Source of the DNA: UBA2821 sp902763335
GTDB lineage: Bacteria > Bacillota > Clostridia > Lachnospirales > Lachnospiraceae
NCBI GenBank assembly: GCA_052066835.1
Contig: JBQHRJ010000002.1
Direction: 5' to 3' (one strand)
Length of the DNA stretch: 64,000 bases
Part shown: one piece after another, positions 18,231 to 27,683 of the stretch
Position numbering within the stretch: the first letter of the stretch is position 1
How the letters are laid out: every line of letters starts with the position of its first letter
The notes under the pieces: model-generated
Told to the model about the DNA's origin: nothing
Seen by the model: the letters and a program-made list of their open reading frames with translations, nothing else
The model's database searches: none
Program-made: the position numbers and the translations under genes

Positions 18231-20816
18231 TCAATTTTTGATAACCTGATTTCCTACACTACCGCCTTTATCAAGAAATTCATTCCTAATCCTCTCATTA
18301 ACTGCCTCCACCTCAAGCATAAATTCCCTTGAAGATATTCTTTTTGCTCCCTGTCCCATGATGATAAGCTGCTCCAATCCATCAGATGTCGCCACCGTAA
18401 CATCATATTTTTTATTCATGTTGTGGACTGTTTTTTCGATATACATGTCCGCCGTCTCAGCCTCTTTTGTATACACAACATATATATTATTGTACTTCTG
18501 CACTTCTCCAAGATTTCCTTTTACTTTGTATGCATCAAATACAAGTATAACCGTACACTGCTTAAATCCCTGATAGTTGCACAATATATCCATAAGTTTA
18601 CCTCTTGCAGCTTCCAGATTATCCTTTGCCAGTGTATTAAGTTCATCATTTGTAAATATCATATTGTAGCCGTCAACCAGCAGATACTCATCTCTTTTAA
18701 CCTCCATGATATTTCTGTACTGTACGGTATCCGGTTTCTCATAGCCCATGGATAATGATTTTTCCGGCAGCTTTGTCTTAAGCTTACCATAGGTTCTCTC
18801 AAATATTTCCTTCAATTCACCATCATCATACAATGAAACTCCCGAATAAGAGCTTTCCCTTTTTTCATTTATCACCATATCTGCTTCCGGTTCATTCTTT
18901 TTATCATTCACAAACGGAATATGCATATGATCTTTTACCTCGTTCCATGGAACATTATATCCCGCTCCATGCGCACAGAATACAGAACCAGTAGGATTTT
19001 CCACATCCTTTTCGCTGTCGTATCCTATGTTTTGTATGACCTTCTCAGCATTATGGCATATATCATATCCTTTGAAGCTTACACTCAGTCTTCCTGCTCC
19101 CTTTGTATACGACATGACTTCTCTCATATATCCCTGCATAAGTGATACCGGTGCACTTCCACATATAACAGCCCTGCCGTCATGTATATCAGGTGCATCA
19201 AATTTTCCATCCATTGCCTGAATATCATTTAATGCCCGTCCAAGATTATCCGACGGAACATCCAGTTTAAAACTGTAGTAGGGTTCTAATAATACACTCT
19301 TTGCAGATTTAAGTCCCTGCCTTACTGCCCTGTAAGTAGCCTGTCTGAAATCTCCGCCCTCCGTATGTTTTATATGTTCCTTTCCGGCAACAAGCGTTAT
19401 CTTTACATCCGTAATCTCTGAGCCCGTAAGTACGCCAATATGCTGTTTTTCCAAAAGATGTGTAAGTATAAGTCTCTGCCAGTTTCTGTCAAGCATATCC
19501 TCGCTGCATGTACTCTCCACCTCTATACCGCTTCCCCTCTCAAGCGGTTCCATGATAAGATGCACTTCTGCATAATGCTTTAACGGTTCAAAATGTCCTA
19601 CACCTTCCACAGTGTCACATATGGTTTCTCTGTATACAATGCTTCCCTCGCCAAAGGTTACATTCACCTTAAATCTGTCATGTATAAGTCTCTTTAACAC
19701 CTCTAACTGAACTTCTCCCATAAGGCGGGCAAGTATTTCCTTATGACTTTCATTCCAGACAATGTGAAGCATCGGTTCTTCCTCTTCGAGCTGTTTAAGT
19801 TTCAGATAAAATCCATGCAAATCGGCACAGTCTTCGGCCTCTATGACATAGTCAAGTACCGGCTGCATATATACGGTTTCATTCTGTTTTTCACTGCCAA
19901 CGCCCTGACCTGCATATGTCTTTGTAAGTCCCGTCACGGCACAGACTTCTCCCGCATCCGCATGGTCTGCTGTTTTATAGCCTGCTCCTGAATATATTCT
20001 TATCTGGTTTATCTTTTCATGTTCTATCTCGTCTTTTACCTTTATGCTGCCGTTTGTAACCTTAAGCCATGTAAGTCTGGTTCCCTGTTCATCTCTTGAT
20101 ATTTTATATATTCTTGCCGACACCTCACCTGAATTATCATACTCAGGCGGTACGGTATATTTTTCTATATTCTGAATCATTTCCTCTACACCGGACATTT
20201 TCAGTGCCGAACCAAAGAAACATGGAAATACCTTTCTTTCATGGACAAGTCTTGATATATCTTCCGTACTAAGAACAGAGGCATCCAGATATTTTTCCAG
20301 TGCCTCTTCATCATTCACGGCCATATCCTCATATACAGCCTCTATATTTTCAAAATCCACTATGCCTTCACTCAGATTTTTTCTGAGATTACTTATTAAT
20401 TCTTCCCTGCTCAAATTTGTTATATCCATTTTATTTACAAACAGATATGTAGGAATATTATAGCTTTTTAAAAGTTTCCACAAGGTTTCTGTATGGCTCT
20501 GGACTCCATCAGTCCCACTTATTACCAGTATTGCATAATCAAGTACCTGAAGTGTACGCTCCATCTCTGCCCCGAAGTCTACATGCCCCGGAGTATCTAA
20601 GAGTGTTACCTCCATATCACCAAACTTAAGTCCTGCCTGTTTTGAAAATATTGTAATTCCTCGTTCTCTCTCAAGCTCATAATTATCAAGAAATGCATCA
20701 CCATGATCCACTCTTCCTGCACTTCTTATCTCACCTGTAAGATAAAGCATACTCTCCGATAATGTAGTCTTACCCGCATCAACATGGGCAAGAATACCTA
20801 TAACCACCCTCTTCAT
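18231..20816 (-). CDS. EF-G/TetM-like translational GTPase fused to a Rae1/YacP-type NYN nuclease
   Basis: An 861-residue fusion. Residues 1-650 follow the ribosomal-protection/EF-G layout: G1 GILAHVDAGKTT (7-18), G3 DTPG (74-77), G4 NKMD (128-131), then domains II-V ending near FCAHGAGYNVPWNEV (613-627). Residues 711-850 are a NYN/YacP domain (YLLVDGYNMIF, VILVFDAYKVKGN, ATSDGLEQLIIMG), with acidic residues D715, D761 and D812 as likely metal ligands. In Bacillus subtilis the stand-alone NYN protein Rae1 cleaves mRNA in the ribosomal A site. The domain IV loop that carries YSPVS in TetM reads HIKHTEGGDFR here (about 482-491), so tetracycline release is doubtful. It overlaps dut by one base. 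Confidence 0.85.
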   Translation of the reverse strand: MKRVVIGILAHVDAGKTTLSESMLYLTGEIRSAGRVDHGDAFLDNYELERERGITIFSKQAGLKFGDMEVTLLDTPGHVDFGAEMERTLQVLDYAILVISGTDGVQSHTETLWKLLKSYNIPTYLFVNKMDITNLSREELISNLRKNLSEGIVDFENIEAVYEDMAVNDEEALEKYLDASVLSTEDISRLVHERKVFPCFFGSALKMSGVEEMIQNIEKYTVPPEYDNSGEVSARIYKISRDEQGTRLTWLKVTNGSIKVKDEIEHEKINQIRIYSGAGYKTADHADAGEVCAVTGLTKTYAGQGVGSEKQNETVYMQPVLDYVIEAEDCADLHGFYLKLKQLEEEEPMLHIVWNESHKEILARLMGEVQLEVLKRLIHDRFKVNVTFGEGSIVYRETICDTVEGVGHFEPLKHYAEVHLIMEPLERGSGIEVESTCSEDMLDRNWQRLILTHLLEKQHIGVLTGSEITDVKITLVAGKEHIKHTEGGDFRQATYRAVRQGLKSAKSVLLEPYYSFKLDVPSDNLGRALNDIQAMDGKFDAPDIHDGRAVICGSAPVSLMQGYMREVMSYTKGAGRLSVSFKGYDICHNAEKVIQNIGYDSEKDVENPTGSVFCAHGAGYNVPWNEVKDHMHIPFVNDKKNEPEADMVINEKRESSYSGVSLYDDGELKEIFERTYGKLKTKLPEKSLSMGYEKPDTVQYRNIMEVKRDEYLLVDGYNMIFTNDELNTLAKDNLEAARGKLMDILCNYQGFKQCTVILVFDAYKVKGNLGEVQKYNNIYVVYTKEAETADMYIEKTVHNMNKKYDVTVATSDGLEQLIIMGQGAKRISSREFMLEVEAVNERIRNEFLDKGGSVGNQVIKN

Positions 20817-21259
20817 TATTTAGTTCCGGTAGAGCCGAAGCCTCCCGCTCCTCTCACAGTATCCTCAAGTTCATCACAGGTTACAAATTCTGCCGTAAGA
20901 AACGGTGCTATGACAAGCTGTGCTATTCTCTCACCATGTTCAACTACAGCTTCACTGCCACTGTGATTGTGAAGTGCCACCATCACTTCACCTCTGTAAT
21001 CCGCATCTACCACACCGACTTTATTTGCCGGTGCAAGCCCTTTCTTAGTGGCAAGTCCGCTTCTGGCATATATAAGCCCTGCATAGCCTTTTGGTATCTC
21101 CATGGCAAGTCCGGTATGTATAAGCTTTGTCTCTCCCGGCATAATAACAATATTTTCATCTGTACATGCATACAAATCCGCTCCGGCTGCATACTCTGAA
21201 CCGTATGTCGGAATAACTGCATTTTCATTTAATTTTTTTATATTTACCTGTGATTTCAT
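20816..21259 (-). CDS. dut: dUTP diphosphatase
   Basis: A 147-residue trimeric-type dUTPase (dUTP to dUMP). All five family motifs are visible, including YARSGLATKKGLAPANKVGV, GVVDADYRGEVMVALHN, ERIAQLVI and the C-terminal glycine-rich GAGGFGSTGTK that closes over the active site. It sits between nrdG and the GTPase-NYN gene, so it is probably on the nucleotide-metabolism transcript that begins at nrdD. Confidence 0.96.
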   Translation of the reverse strand: MKSQVNIKKLNENAVIPTYGSEYAAGADLYACTDENIVIMPGETKLIHTGLAMEIPKGYAGLIYARSGLATKKGLAPANKVGVVDADYRGEVMVALHNHSGSEAVVEHGERIAQLVIAPFLTAEFVTCDELEDTVRGAGGFGSTGTK

Positions 21260-21283
21260 TTACTTCTCCATTTCAACTGATTA

Positions 21284-21814
21284 TTATTCTGTATCAAATT
21301 CATAAAGCTGCACGGTTCCACTCTCTAATGATTCCTTAACCTTTATTGTCTTCTGATTTGCCGAGCCTTTAAATATCAGACTTAAATCTTTCTGCTCAAG
21401 AATAAATTCACCGTCTACCATGACATCTATATAAGACAACAGCTCCTTCGTAAACGGATACTCATTCATCATCCTTCCGACAATATCCCTTTCAAAATCA
21501 TATCCCGTAAAGCACCAGACGGTTTTATCGGGATATACTGATTTTACCTGTTTTAACAGTGGAATAAGCGGTTCCTGATTCTGTATTTCAAACGGGTCAC
21601 CGCCAAGAAGCGTGAGCCCGCTTATAAATTCAGGTTTCATGTATTCGATTATAAGATCTATAGTCTCCTGTGTAAATGGTTTTCCATAATTGAAATCCCA
21701 TGTCTCAGGATTAAAACATTCTTTACAATGATGTGTACAGCCGCTGACAAACAGCGATATCCTGATGCCCGGTCCGTTAGCCACATCATACTGTTTTATA
21801 TCTGCATAATTCAT
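21284..21814 (-). CDS. nrdG: Anaerobic ribonucleotide reductase activating enzyme
   Basis: A 176-residue radical-SAM enzyme. The 4Fe-4S motif CX3CX2C is at Cys26, Cys30 and Cys33 (VSGCTHHCKECF), followed by the SAM-binding TLLGGDPFE. It installs the glycyl radical on NrdD, encoded 40 bases upstream on the same strand. Confidence 0.95.
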   Translation of the reverse strand: MNYADIKQYDVANGPGIRISLFVSGCTHHCKECFNPETWDFNYGKPFTQETIDLIIEYMKPEFISGLTLLGGDPFEIQNQEPLIPLLKQVKSVYPDKTVWCFTGYDFERDIVGRMMNEYPFTKELLSYIDVMVDGEFILEQKDLSLIFKGSANQKTIKVKESLESGTVQLYEFDTE

Positions 21815-21854
21815 ACTATCACATCAGTGTGATTTTTCACACTTTCCTCCATTT

Positions 21855-23981
21855 CTACAGATGCAAAACTCTTGCTTTTATTTCTTTAGTCTTTCCAACA
21901 TTCCAGAAATTTTCTCCAAGATATCCGCATGTTCTTCTCGTAACGTTCATCTTGTTGTGATCTTTGTTGTGGCACTGTGGACATTCCCACTCACCCTCGT
22001 CATTTATGATAATCTCTCCGTCATATCCACATTCATGACAGTAGTCTGATTTAGTATTGAACTCAGCATACTGAATGTTATCATATATGAATTTTACCAC
22101 TTCTTCGAGTGCGGTAAGATTATGTCTGAGATTAGGTATCTCTACATATGAGATAGCACCACCGGATGAAATATTCTGGAACTGGCTCTCAAATGTAAAC
22201 TTACTGAATGCATCAATCTTCTCACGAACATCTACATGATATGAGTTTGTATAATATCCTTTATCTGTTACATCCTTAATCTCTCCGTATTTTTCCTTAT
22301 CTATTCTTGCAAATCTGTAACAGAGTGATTCAGCAGGAGTTCCGTAAAGTCCGAAACCGAGTCCTGTATTTTCCTTCCATGTATCTGTTGCATTTCTGAG
22401 TCTGTTCATAACCTTAAGTGCAAATTCAAGTCCCTTAGGCTGTGTATGACTCACCCCTGTCATAAGCTTTGTCACTTCATACAATCCTATATATCCCAGT
22501 GACAGTGTTGAATATCCGTCGTGTAAAAGCTTGTCTATTGATTCACCCGGTTTGAGTCTTGCTATGGCTCCATACTGCCAGTGTATCGGACTGACATTTG
22601 AGAGAGTTCCCTCAAGTGCATGATGTCTGCACATCAATGCCTCAAAGCAGAGTGCAAGTCTCTCTTCAAGAAGCTGCCAGAAAAGTTCCATGTCTCCATT
22701 TGCAATTATACCTATCTGCGGAAGATTTATACTTACAACACCCTGATTAAATCTTCCTTCCCATTTATAATTGCCATTCTCATCCTTCCATGGGCTTAAG
22801 AAACTTCTGCATCCCATACAGCTGAATACATTTCCTTCATAATTCTCTCTCATCTTCTTTGCTGAAATGTAATCAGGATACATTCTCTTTGCTGAACATT
22901 TTACTGCAAGCTTTGTAATGTAGTCATATTTTCCACCCTTTAAGCAGTTATGCTCATCAAGGACATAGATGAGTTTTGGAAATGCCGGAGTGACATATAC
23001 ACCCTTTTCATTCTTTATTCCTTCAAGACGCTGACGGAGTATCTCCTCTATAATCATTGCATTTTCTTCTATATATTCATCATCCTTGTCAAGATTTAAG
23101 AACAATGTAACAAACGGTGACTGTCCGTTTGTTGTCATCAGTGTATTAATCTGATACTGGATTGTCTGTACTCCTGATTTTAATTCATCCATAAGTCTGT
23201 CATTTACAAACTGCTCAAGAAGGTCATTATCTATCTTATCTCCGTATTTTTCTCTGTAATGACGCTCATATTTATCATGGCTCTTTCTTAAATATTTGCC
23301 AAGATGACGTACATCAACTGACTGTCCGCCATACTGGCTTGAAGCAACTGCTGAGATAATCTGTGTCATAACAGTACATGCAACCTGAAAACTCTTAGGA
23401 CTCTCTATCATCTTGCCATTCATTACAGTGCCGTTATCAAGCATGTCCCCTATATTTATAAGACAGCAGTTAAATATCGGCTGTACAAAATAATCCGCAT
23501 CATGGAAATGTATTATTCCTTCCTCATGTGCTTTGGATATCTTCTCCGGAAGCAGTACCCTCTTTGTCAGATCCTTTGACACCTCACCTGCTATCAGGTC
23601 TCTCTGTGTGCTGGCAATGCTGGCATTTTTATTTGAATTTTCCTCCATTACATCCTTGTTGCTGTTCTTTATAAGGCTCATAATGGAATCATCTGTCGTA
23701 TTTGCCTTTCTTACCATCTCACGGGTATATCTGTATATTATATAAGTTTTGGCAAGAACATATTTCTTCTCTGACATAAGCTTCTGCTCTATTATGTCCT
23801 GAATGTCCTCTACCTGCATCTCATCTACACCACGATTTTCTATCGAAGCCACTATATTATATATTTTATCTTCCGTCACTTTTTCATGTGGCTCCACTTC
23901 ATCATTAGCCTTCTGTATGGCTACTACTATTTTATTTCTGTCATATTCGACTCTTCTGCCGTCACGCTTTATTACTTTCAT
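21855..23981 (-). CDS. nrdD: Anaerobic ribonucleoside-triphosphate reductase
   Basis: A 708-residue class III reductase that makes dNTPs from NTPs without oxygen. An ATP-cone (residues 1-90, MKVIKRDGRRVEYDRNKI) gives allosteric control. The catalytic barrel follows. The C-terminus has a four-cysteine zinc site (CHECGYDGE and CPQCHNKD) and the glycyl-radical segment RRTCGYLGENFW. The ATG at 23981 is chosen over 23999 because the protein then starts like its family and ACAGGA lies just upstream. Tandem NrdR-like boxes overlap its promoter. Confidence 0.97.
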   Translation of the reverse strand: MKVIKRDGRRVEYDRNKIVVAIQKANDEVEPHEKVTEDKIYNIVASIENRGVDEMQVEDIQDIIEQKLMSEKKYVLAKTYIIYRYTREMVRKANTTDDSIMSLIKNSNKDVMEENSNKNASIASTQRDLIAGEVSKDLTKRVLLPEKISKAHEEGIIHFHDADYFVQPIFNCCLINIGDMLDNGTVMNGKMIESPKSFQVACTVMTQIISAVASSQYGGQSVDVRHLGKYLRKSHDKYERHYREKYGDKIDNDLLEQFVNDRLMDELKSGVQTIQYQINTLMTTNGQSPFVTLFLNLDKDDEYIEENAMIIEEILRQRLEGIKNEKGVYVTPAFPKLIYVLDEHNCLKGGKYDYITKLAVKCSAKRMYPDYISAKKMRENYEGNVFSCMGCRSFLSPWKDENGNYKWEGRFNQGVVSINLPQIGIIANGDMELFWQLLEERLALCFEALMCRHHALEGTLSNVSPIHWQYGAIARLKPGESIDKLLHDGYSTLSLGYIGLYEVTKLMTGVSHTQPKGLEFALKVMNRLRNATDTWKENTGLGFGLYGTPAESLCYRFARIDKEKYGEIKDVTDKGYYTNSYHVDVREKIDAFSKFTFESQFQNISSGGAISYVEIPNLRHNLTALEEVVKFIYDNIQYAEFNTKSDYCHECGYDGEIIINDEGEWECPQCHNKDHNKMNVTRRTCGYLGENFWNVGKTKEIKARVLHL

Positions 23982-24035
23982 TTTTCCTGTTCCTTTCATC
24001 GCCCGCAGGCAACCCTTAAATAATTTACATTAGAC

Positions 24036-24095
24036 ATTATAGCACCGCATACTAAATATAGCAACATCTATTTTTTTCAGCACAACATATTGTGA
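24036..24095 (-). promoter_or_regulatory. nrdD promoter with tandem NrdR boxes
   Basis: TATAAT at 24041-24036 and TTGCTA at 24064-24059 are 17 bases apart. A box at 24080-24095 matches the NrdR consensus acaCwATATaTwGtgt at about 13 of 16 positions, and a weaker box at 24049-24064 (about 11 of 16) overlaps the -35. Their starts are 31 bases apart, three helical turns, which is the spacing usual for cooperative NrdR binding. Repression by NrdR with dATP/ATP bound is inferred; nrdR itself is not in the window. Confidence 0.7.
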
Positions 24096-24177
24096 TATAG
24101 TAAAATCATTGTGCATAGCTGTTTTACTGGGTAGCTGTATAATTTTACCAAATTTTATGTAACTATTTCATGAACTT

Positions 24178-26778
24178 TTACTGTAACCAGTAATCAAGAA
24201 CGCTTAAAAGCTTTTCTATCTCTATCGGCTTCGACAGATGCTCATTCATTCCTGCCCGTGCTGCCTCCGCTACATCTTCTGCAAATGCATTTGCGGTCAT
24301 GGCAACAATCGGTACACTTGTTGCATATCTTCCGCCCAATGCACGTATCTCCCTTGTGGCAGCATATCCGTCAAGCTCCGGCATTCTTATATCCATAAAA
24401 ATAATATCATAATACCATGATGTGCGTTCTTTAAACATCTTCAATGCTTCCATGCCATTCTGTGCCGTCTCGACCTCTATACCGACCATCTTAAATATTT
24501 CTGATGCTATCTCCATGTTAAGTTTGTTATCCTCTGCCAAAAGAACCCTGTTTCCGGTAAATTCATGCCTCACCTCACTGTTCTTTATTCTTATTTCTTC
24601 ATCCTGAACCTTTAATGAAAGCTGTATGGTAAATGTAGTTCCTTTCCCCTCTTCACTGTCAATCTGGATACTTCCACCCATCATATTTATTATATTCTTA
24701 ACAATTGACATTCCAAGTCCCGTACCTTTTATACCACCTGCCCGCTCCTCTCTGGTAAACGGTTCGAATATATGCTCCTGATACTCCTTACTCATTCCTA
24801 TTCCTGTATCACTTATCATGAACTTATAACGTCCGAGCTTCGGGTTATCACAGCTTTTCTCCGTTATCATCACCTTTATTCTTCCACCCTCAGGAGTATA
24901 CTTCACTGCATTGCTTATGAGATTGGTAAAAAGCTGCTCTATTCTCTGTCCGTCTGCTATGATATTCTCGTGCCTTACATCCCGTATATTTACGCTTATT
25001 TTCTGTCGTTTTGCGGAAGAATCTGCACTTATCATGTCTATGGCATTATCAACAATTTCGGTAATATTTGCATTGCCTTCAGACAGTCTTACATTTCCCG
25101 ATTCAATCTTACTCATATCCAGCACATCATTTATCATGCCGAGCAGATGTCTTCCTGAAGACGTAATCGTCTCTAATGCCTGTATCGTTTTTTCCCTGTC
25201 ATCTATGTAAGTTTCTGCTATCGCTCCCATTCCTATTATGGCGTTTAACGGTGTTCTTATATCATGCGACATATTTGAAAGGAACTGGCTTTTAGCCTTA
25301 TTTGCACGCTCTGCCGTATCAAATGCATCCTTTAATGTCTCACGGTACTCCTCCTCTTTTAGCTTAAGCTCCGTTATATCCTGGGCAGCGAACAAAAGTT
25401 TAACTGGTCTTGCTCCCTTTCTCTCAAGACACAATATGCTTAAAGTTCTGTATCCCCTGTTTCTTGTGTCAACATACTCAAACCGCAATACATCCACATC
25501 CCCCCTCATTCCCTCATATAATTTATTCTTTGTGAGATATTTCTCCATGCTGCCACTCTCATCATCAACAGCTACAAACTGTGAAAAGACAGTACGCACA
25601 AAATCTTCATAAGTTCCTCTGTCTGCAAGTTCTCCAATTTTATCAGCCTGACTCCTCACATAATATTCATATGTATCCTCATCCAGATCGACGATTGCAA
25701 ACCGGCTGAACAGTTTTACCGTTCCCTGCACTATTTTTTCAAAATCATCCTTCTGTCTTGAAATCCGCTTTCTCTGTCCCGCTCCGGCATATATTATTAC
25801 CGCTACATATATAACGGCGAGAATACCGAGAATCATGGTACATATCTCTATACGCCGCACTATACTGTATGACTTACTCATGACGTCCGCTTCATTGGTT
25901 GATATTATAACAGTCCACACACCTTCACCAACCGGTTCAGAATAAAAATGAACATACCCGTTGTTACTCTCTGAATACACTGAACATTCCGCAGTCTCTG
26001 TCCGTTTAATTTTATTAATGAATTTACTTTTGCCAAAACCTTTCTTAAAAATATGCCCATCTATAAGCTCATCTATGTCCGAATATCCTGCATTTTCTGA
26101 TGTACCCATGAGTATATCTCCCGTGGTGCTGTCCATTATATATAATGTGAGTTTATCGCTGTACAGTGATTCCGTAAGTTTCTGTGCCATCTTACTAAGA
26201 TTGATTATTCCATAAACAAGTCCGACATTCTCTCCATCACGCCTCACCGGTGAATATATCCTCACCACATCACCATATTCTTCCATCTGTGACTCAATCT
26301 TCTCAGAAACATGTTCTCCCTCATTTATTTCTTTATCATAATCAATCCCGCCATAATTCTCTACTATTCTTCCGTCTTTTAAAAGAATCGAATTGTCAGG
26401 ATACACAAGCACTACCTGTTCCATCCAGTCATCACCGTCATAAGCCCCAAGAATACTGCTTATTACATCTGTATCATATATGTTACCATACGCTTCTATC
26501 TCTTTTGCTATCAGATTCACCATTTTTTTATCTTTATTTATAATAAGATTAATCTCTGCCGCAGAGCCTGATGTCTCATTTCTGACATTTGCAAAACTGT
26601 TGGAAGTGACTTCCTTACGCACATATCTGCAAGTTGTAAATGCAACTATATAAGAAAAAATCAGCAGTCCAATCCCCATTGCTGCCAGCAGATATTTTAT
26701 ATTTACAATATTCTTTTTATCTTTCACCATATTTCTTACTTTAGGAATATTAATTTTATTCCTTTGTTCCTCCTCCAA
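24178..26778 (-). CDS. Hybrid sensor histidine kinase / response regulator
   Basis: An 866-residue membrane kinase. Membrane helices near 28-48 and 310-332 flank an extracytoplasmic sensor of Cache type (about 50-305). Then come a PAS-like stretch, the phospho-acceptor segment SQFLSNMSHDIRTPLNAIIG (His505), the ATPase domain (NLISNAVKYTPEGG, DTGIGM, GTGLGMSIV) and a C-terminal receiver (LLAEDNKLN, FMDIRMPELDG). No output domain or partner regulator is adjacent, and the signal is unknown. The start is unclear: TTG at 26778 has no upstream site, while AAAGGA sits just before an in-frame ATT at 26754. Confidence 0.9.
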   Translation of the reverse strand: MEEEQRNKINIPKVRNMVKDKKNIVNIKYLLAAMGIGLLIFSYIVAFTTCRYVRKEVTSNSFANVRNETSGSAAEINLIINKDKKMVNLIAKEIEAYGNIYDTDVISSILGAYDGDDWMEQVVLVYPDNSILLKDGRIVENYGGIDYDKEINEGEHVSEKIESQMEEYGDVVRIYSPVRRDGENVGLVYGIINLSKMAQKLTESLYSDKLTLYIMDSTTGDILMGTSENAGYSDIDELIDGHIFKKGFGKSKFINKIKRTETAECSVYSESNNGYVHFYSEPVGEGVWTVIISTNEADVMSKSYSIVRRIEICTMILGILAVIYVAVIIYAGAGQRKRISRQKDDFEKIVQGTVKLFSRFAIVDLDEDTYEYYVRSQADKIGELADRGTYEDFVRTVFSQFVAVDDESGSMEKYLTKNKLYEGMRGDVDVLRFEYVDTRNRGYRTLSILCLERKGARPVKLLFAAQDITELKLKEEEYRETLKDAFDTAERANKAKSQFLSNMSHDIRTPLNAIIGMGAIAETYIDDREKTIQALETITSSGRHLLGMINDVLDMSKIESGNVRLSEGNANITEIVDNAIDMISADSSAKRQKISVNIRDVRHENIIADGQRIEQLFTNLISNAVKYTPEGGRIKVMITEKSCDNPKLGRYKFMISDTGIGMSKEYQEHIFEPFTREERAGGIKGTGLGMSIVKNIINMMGGSIQIDSEEGKGTTFTIQLSLKVQDEEIRIKNSEVRHEFTGNRVLLAEDNKLNMEIASEIFKMVGIEVETAQNGMEALKMFKERTSWYYDIIFMDIRMPELDGYAATREIRALGGRYATSVPIVAMTANAFAEDVAEAARAGMNEHLSKPIEIEKLLSVLDYWLQ

Positions 26779-26960
26779 AATAATTGTTTTAAATATAACA
26801 TATTATATTTTCCGACGCAATCCGCACTATAAGCCAATTTATTTTTTGTATAATAAAAAAAACATGTGGACTAATTGAGAATTTTGTGAGAAAATGTCAT
26901 CAGAGTGTGTTTATTTATACACGCAAACATAAGAATTATATATTTGAAAGGAGTCTTATA

Positions 26961-27668
26961 ATGATTTATTCACAGGAAGTCGAAAACATGTGCCCAGTTG
27001 GCCAGGGTGTTAATCATGGTTGTGCACCTATACCAGAAGAAGCAAAATGGGTAAAAGCAAAAGAAATTAAGGATATTTCAGGTTTCACACACGGTGTTGG
27101 CTGGTGTGCACCTCAGCAGGGTGCCTGTAAGCTCACTTTAAATGTTAAAGAAGGAGTTATCCAGGAAGCATTAGTTGAAACTATCGGATGTTCAGGTATG
27201 ACACATTCAGCAGCTATGGCAGCTGAAATCTTACCGGGAAGAACAATCCTCGAAGCTTTAAATACTGACCTCGTATGTGACGCTATAAACACAGCTATGA
27301 GAGAGTTATTCTTACAGATTGTATACGGACGTTCACAGAGTGCATTCTCTGAAGACGGTCTTGCAATCGGTGCCGGACTTGAAGATTTAGGAAAAGGTCT
27401 TCGTTCACAGGTTGGTACTATGTACGGTACTCTTAAAAAAGGTCCTCGTTACCTTGAAATGGCAGAAGGTTATGTAACAGCTATCGCTCTTGACGAAGAT
27501 GATTTAATCATCGGATACAAGTTCGTAAGCCTTGGAAAGATGACAGATTTCATCAAAAAAGGTGATGACCCTAACACAGCTTACGAAAAAGCTTGCGGAC
27601 AGTATGGCCGTGTAGATGATGCTGTTAAACTTATTGACCCTAGAACAGACGAAGTATTGGCTAAATAA
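26961..27668 (+). CDS. NifU-like iron-sulfur scaffold-type protein of the GGGtGRT locus
   Basis: A 235-residue protein beginning MIYSQEVENMCPVGQGVNHG. The core VETIGCSGMTHSAAMAAEIL is like the IscU/NifU scaffold fold, and Cys residues at about 11, 21, 49 and 75 could bind a cluster. The ATG at 26961 has AGGAG seven bases upstream. The next gene, 15 bases on, encodes the GGGtGRT protein; the two are found together in many anaerobes, but their joint reaction is not known to me. Codon choice (GGT, GCT, CGT) looks like that of highly expressed genes such as rpsT. A TATAAT at 26849-26854 may be the promoter. Confidence 0.8.
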   Translation: MIYSQEVENMCPVGQGVNHGCAPIPEEAKWVKAKEIKDISGFTHGVGWCAPQQGACKLTLNVKEGVIQEALVETIGCSGMTHSAAMAAEILPGRTILEALNTDLVCDAINTAMRELFLQIVYGRSQSAFSEDGLAIGAGLEDLGKGLRSQVGTMYGTLKKGPRYLEMAEGYVTAIALDEDDLIIGYKFVSLGKMTDFIKKGDDPNTAYEKACGQYGRVDDAVKLIDPRTDEVLAK

Positions 27669-27683
27669 GAGGAGGTAACGAGA

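Noticed and set aside
18231..20816. Tetracycline-resistance gene (TetM/TetO class)
   Set aside because: GTPase layout matches, but the domain IV YSPVS loop is replaced and a NYN nuclease is fused at the C-terminus, so a resistance call is not supported.
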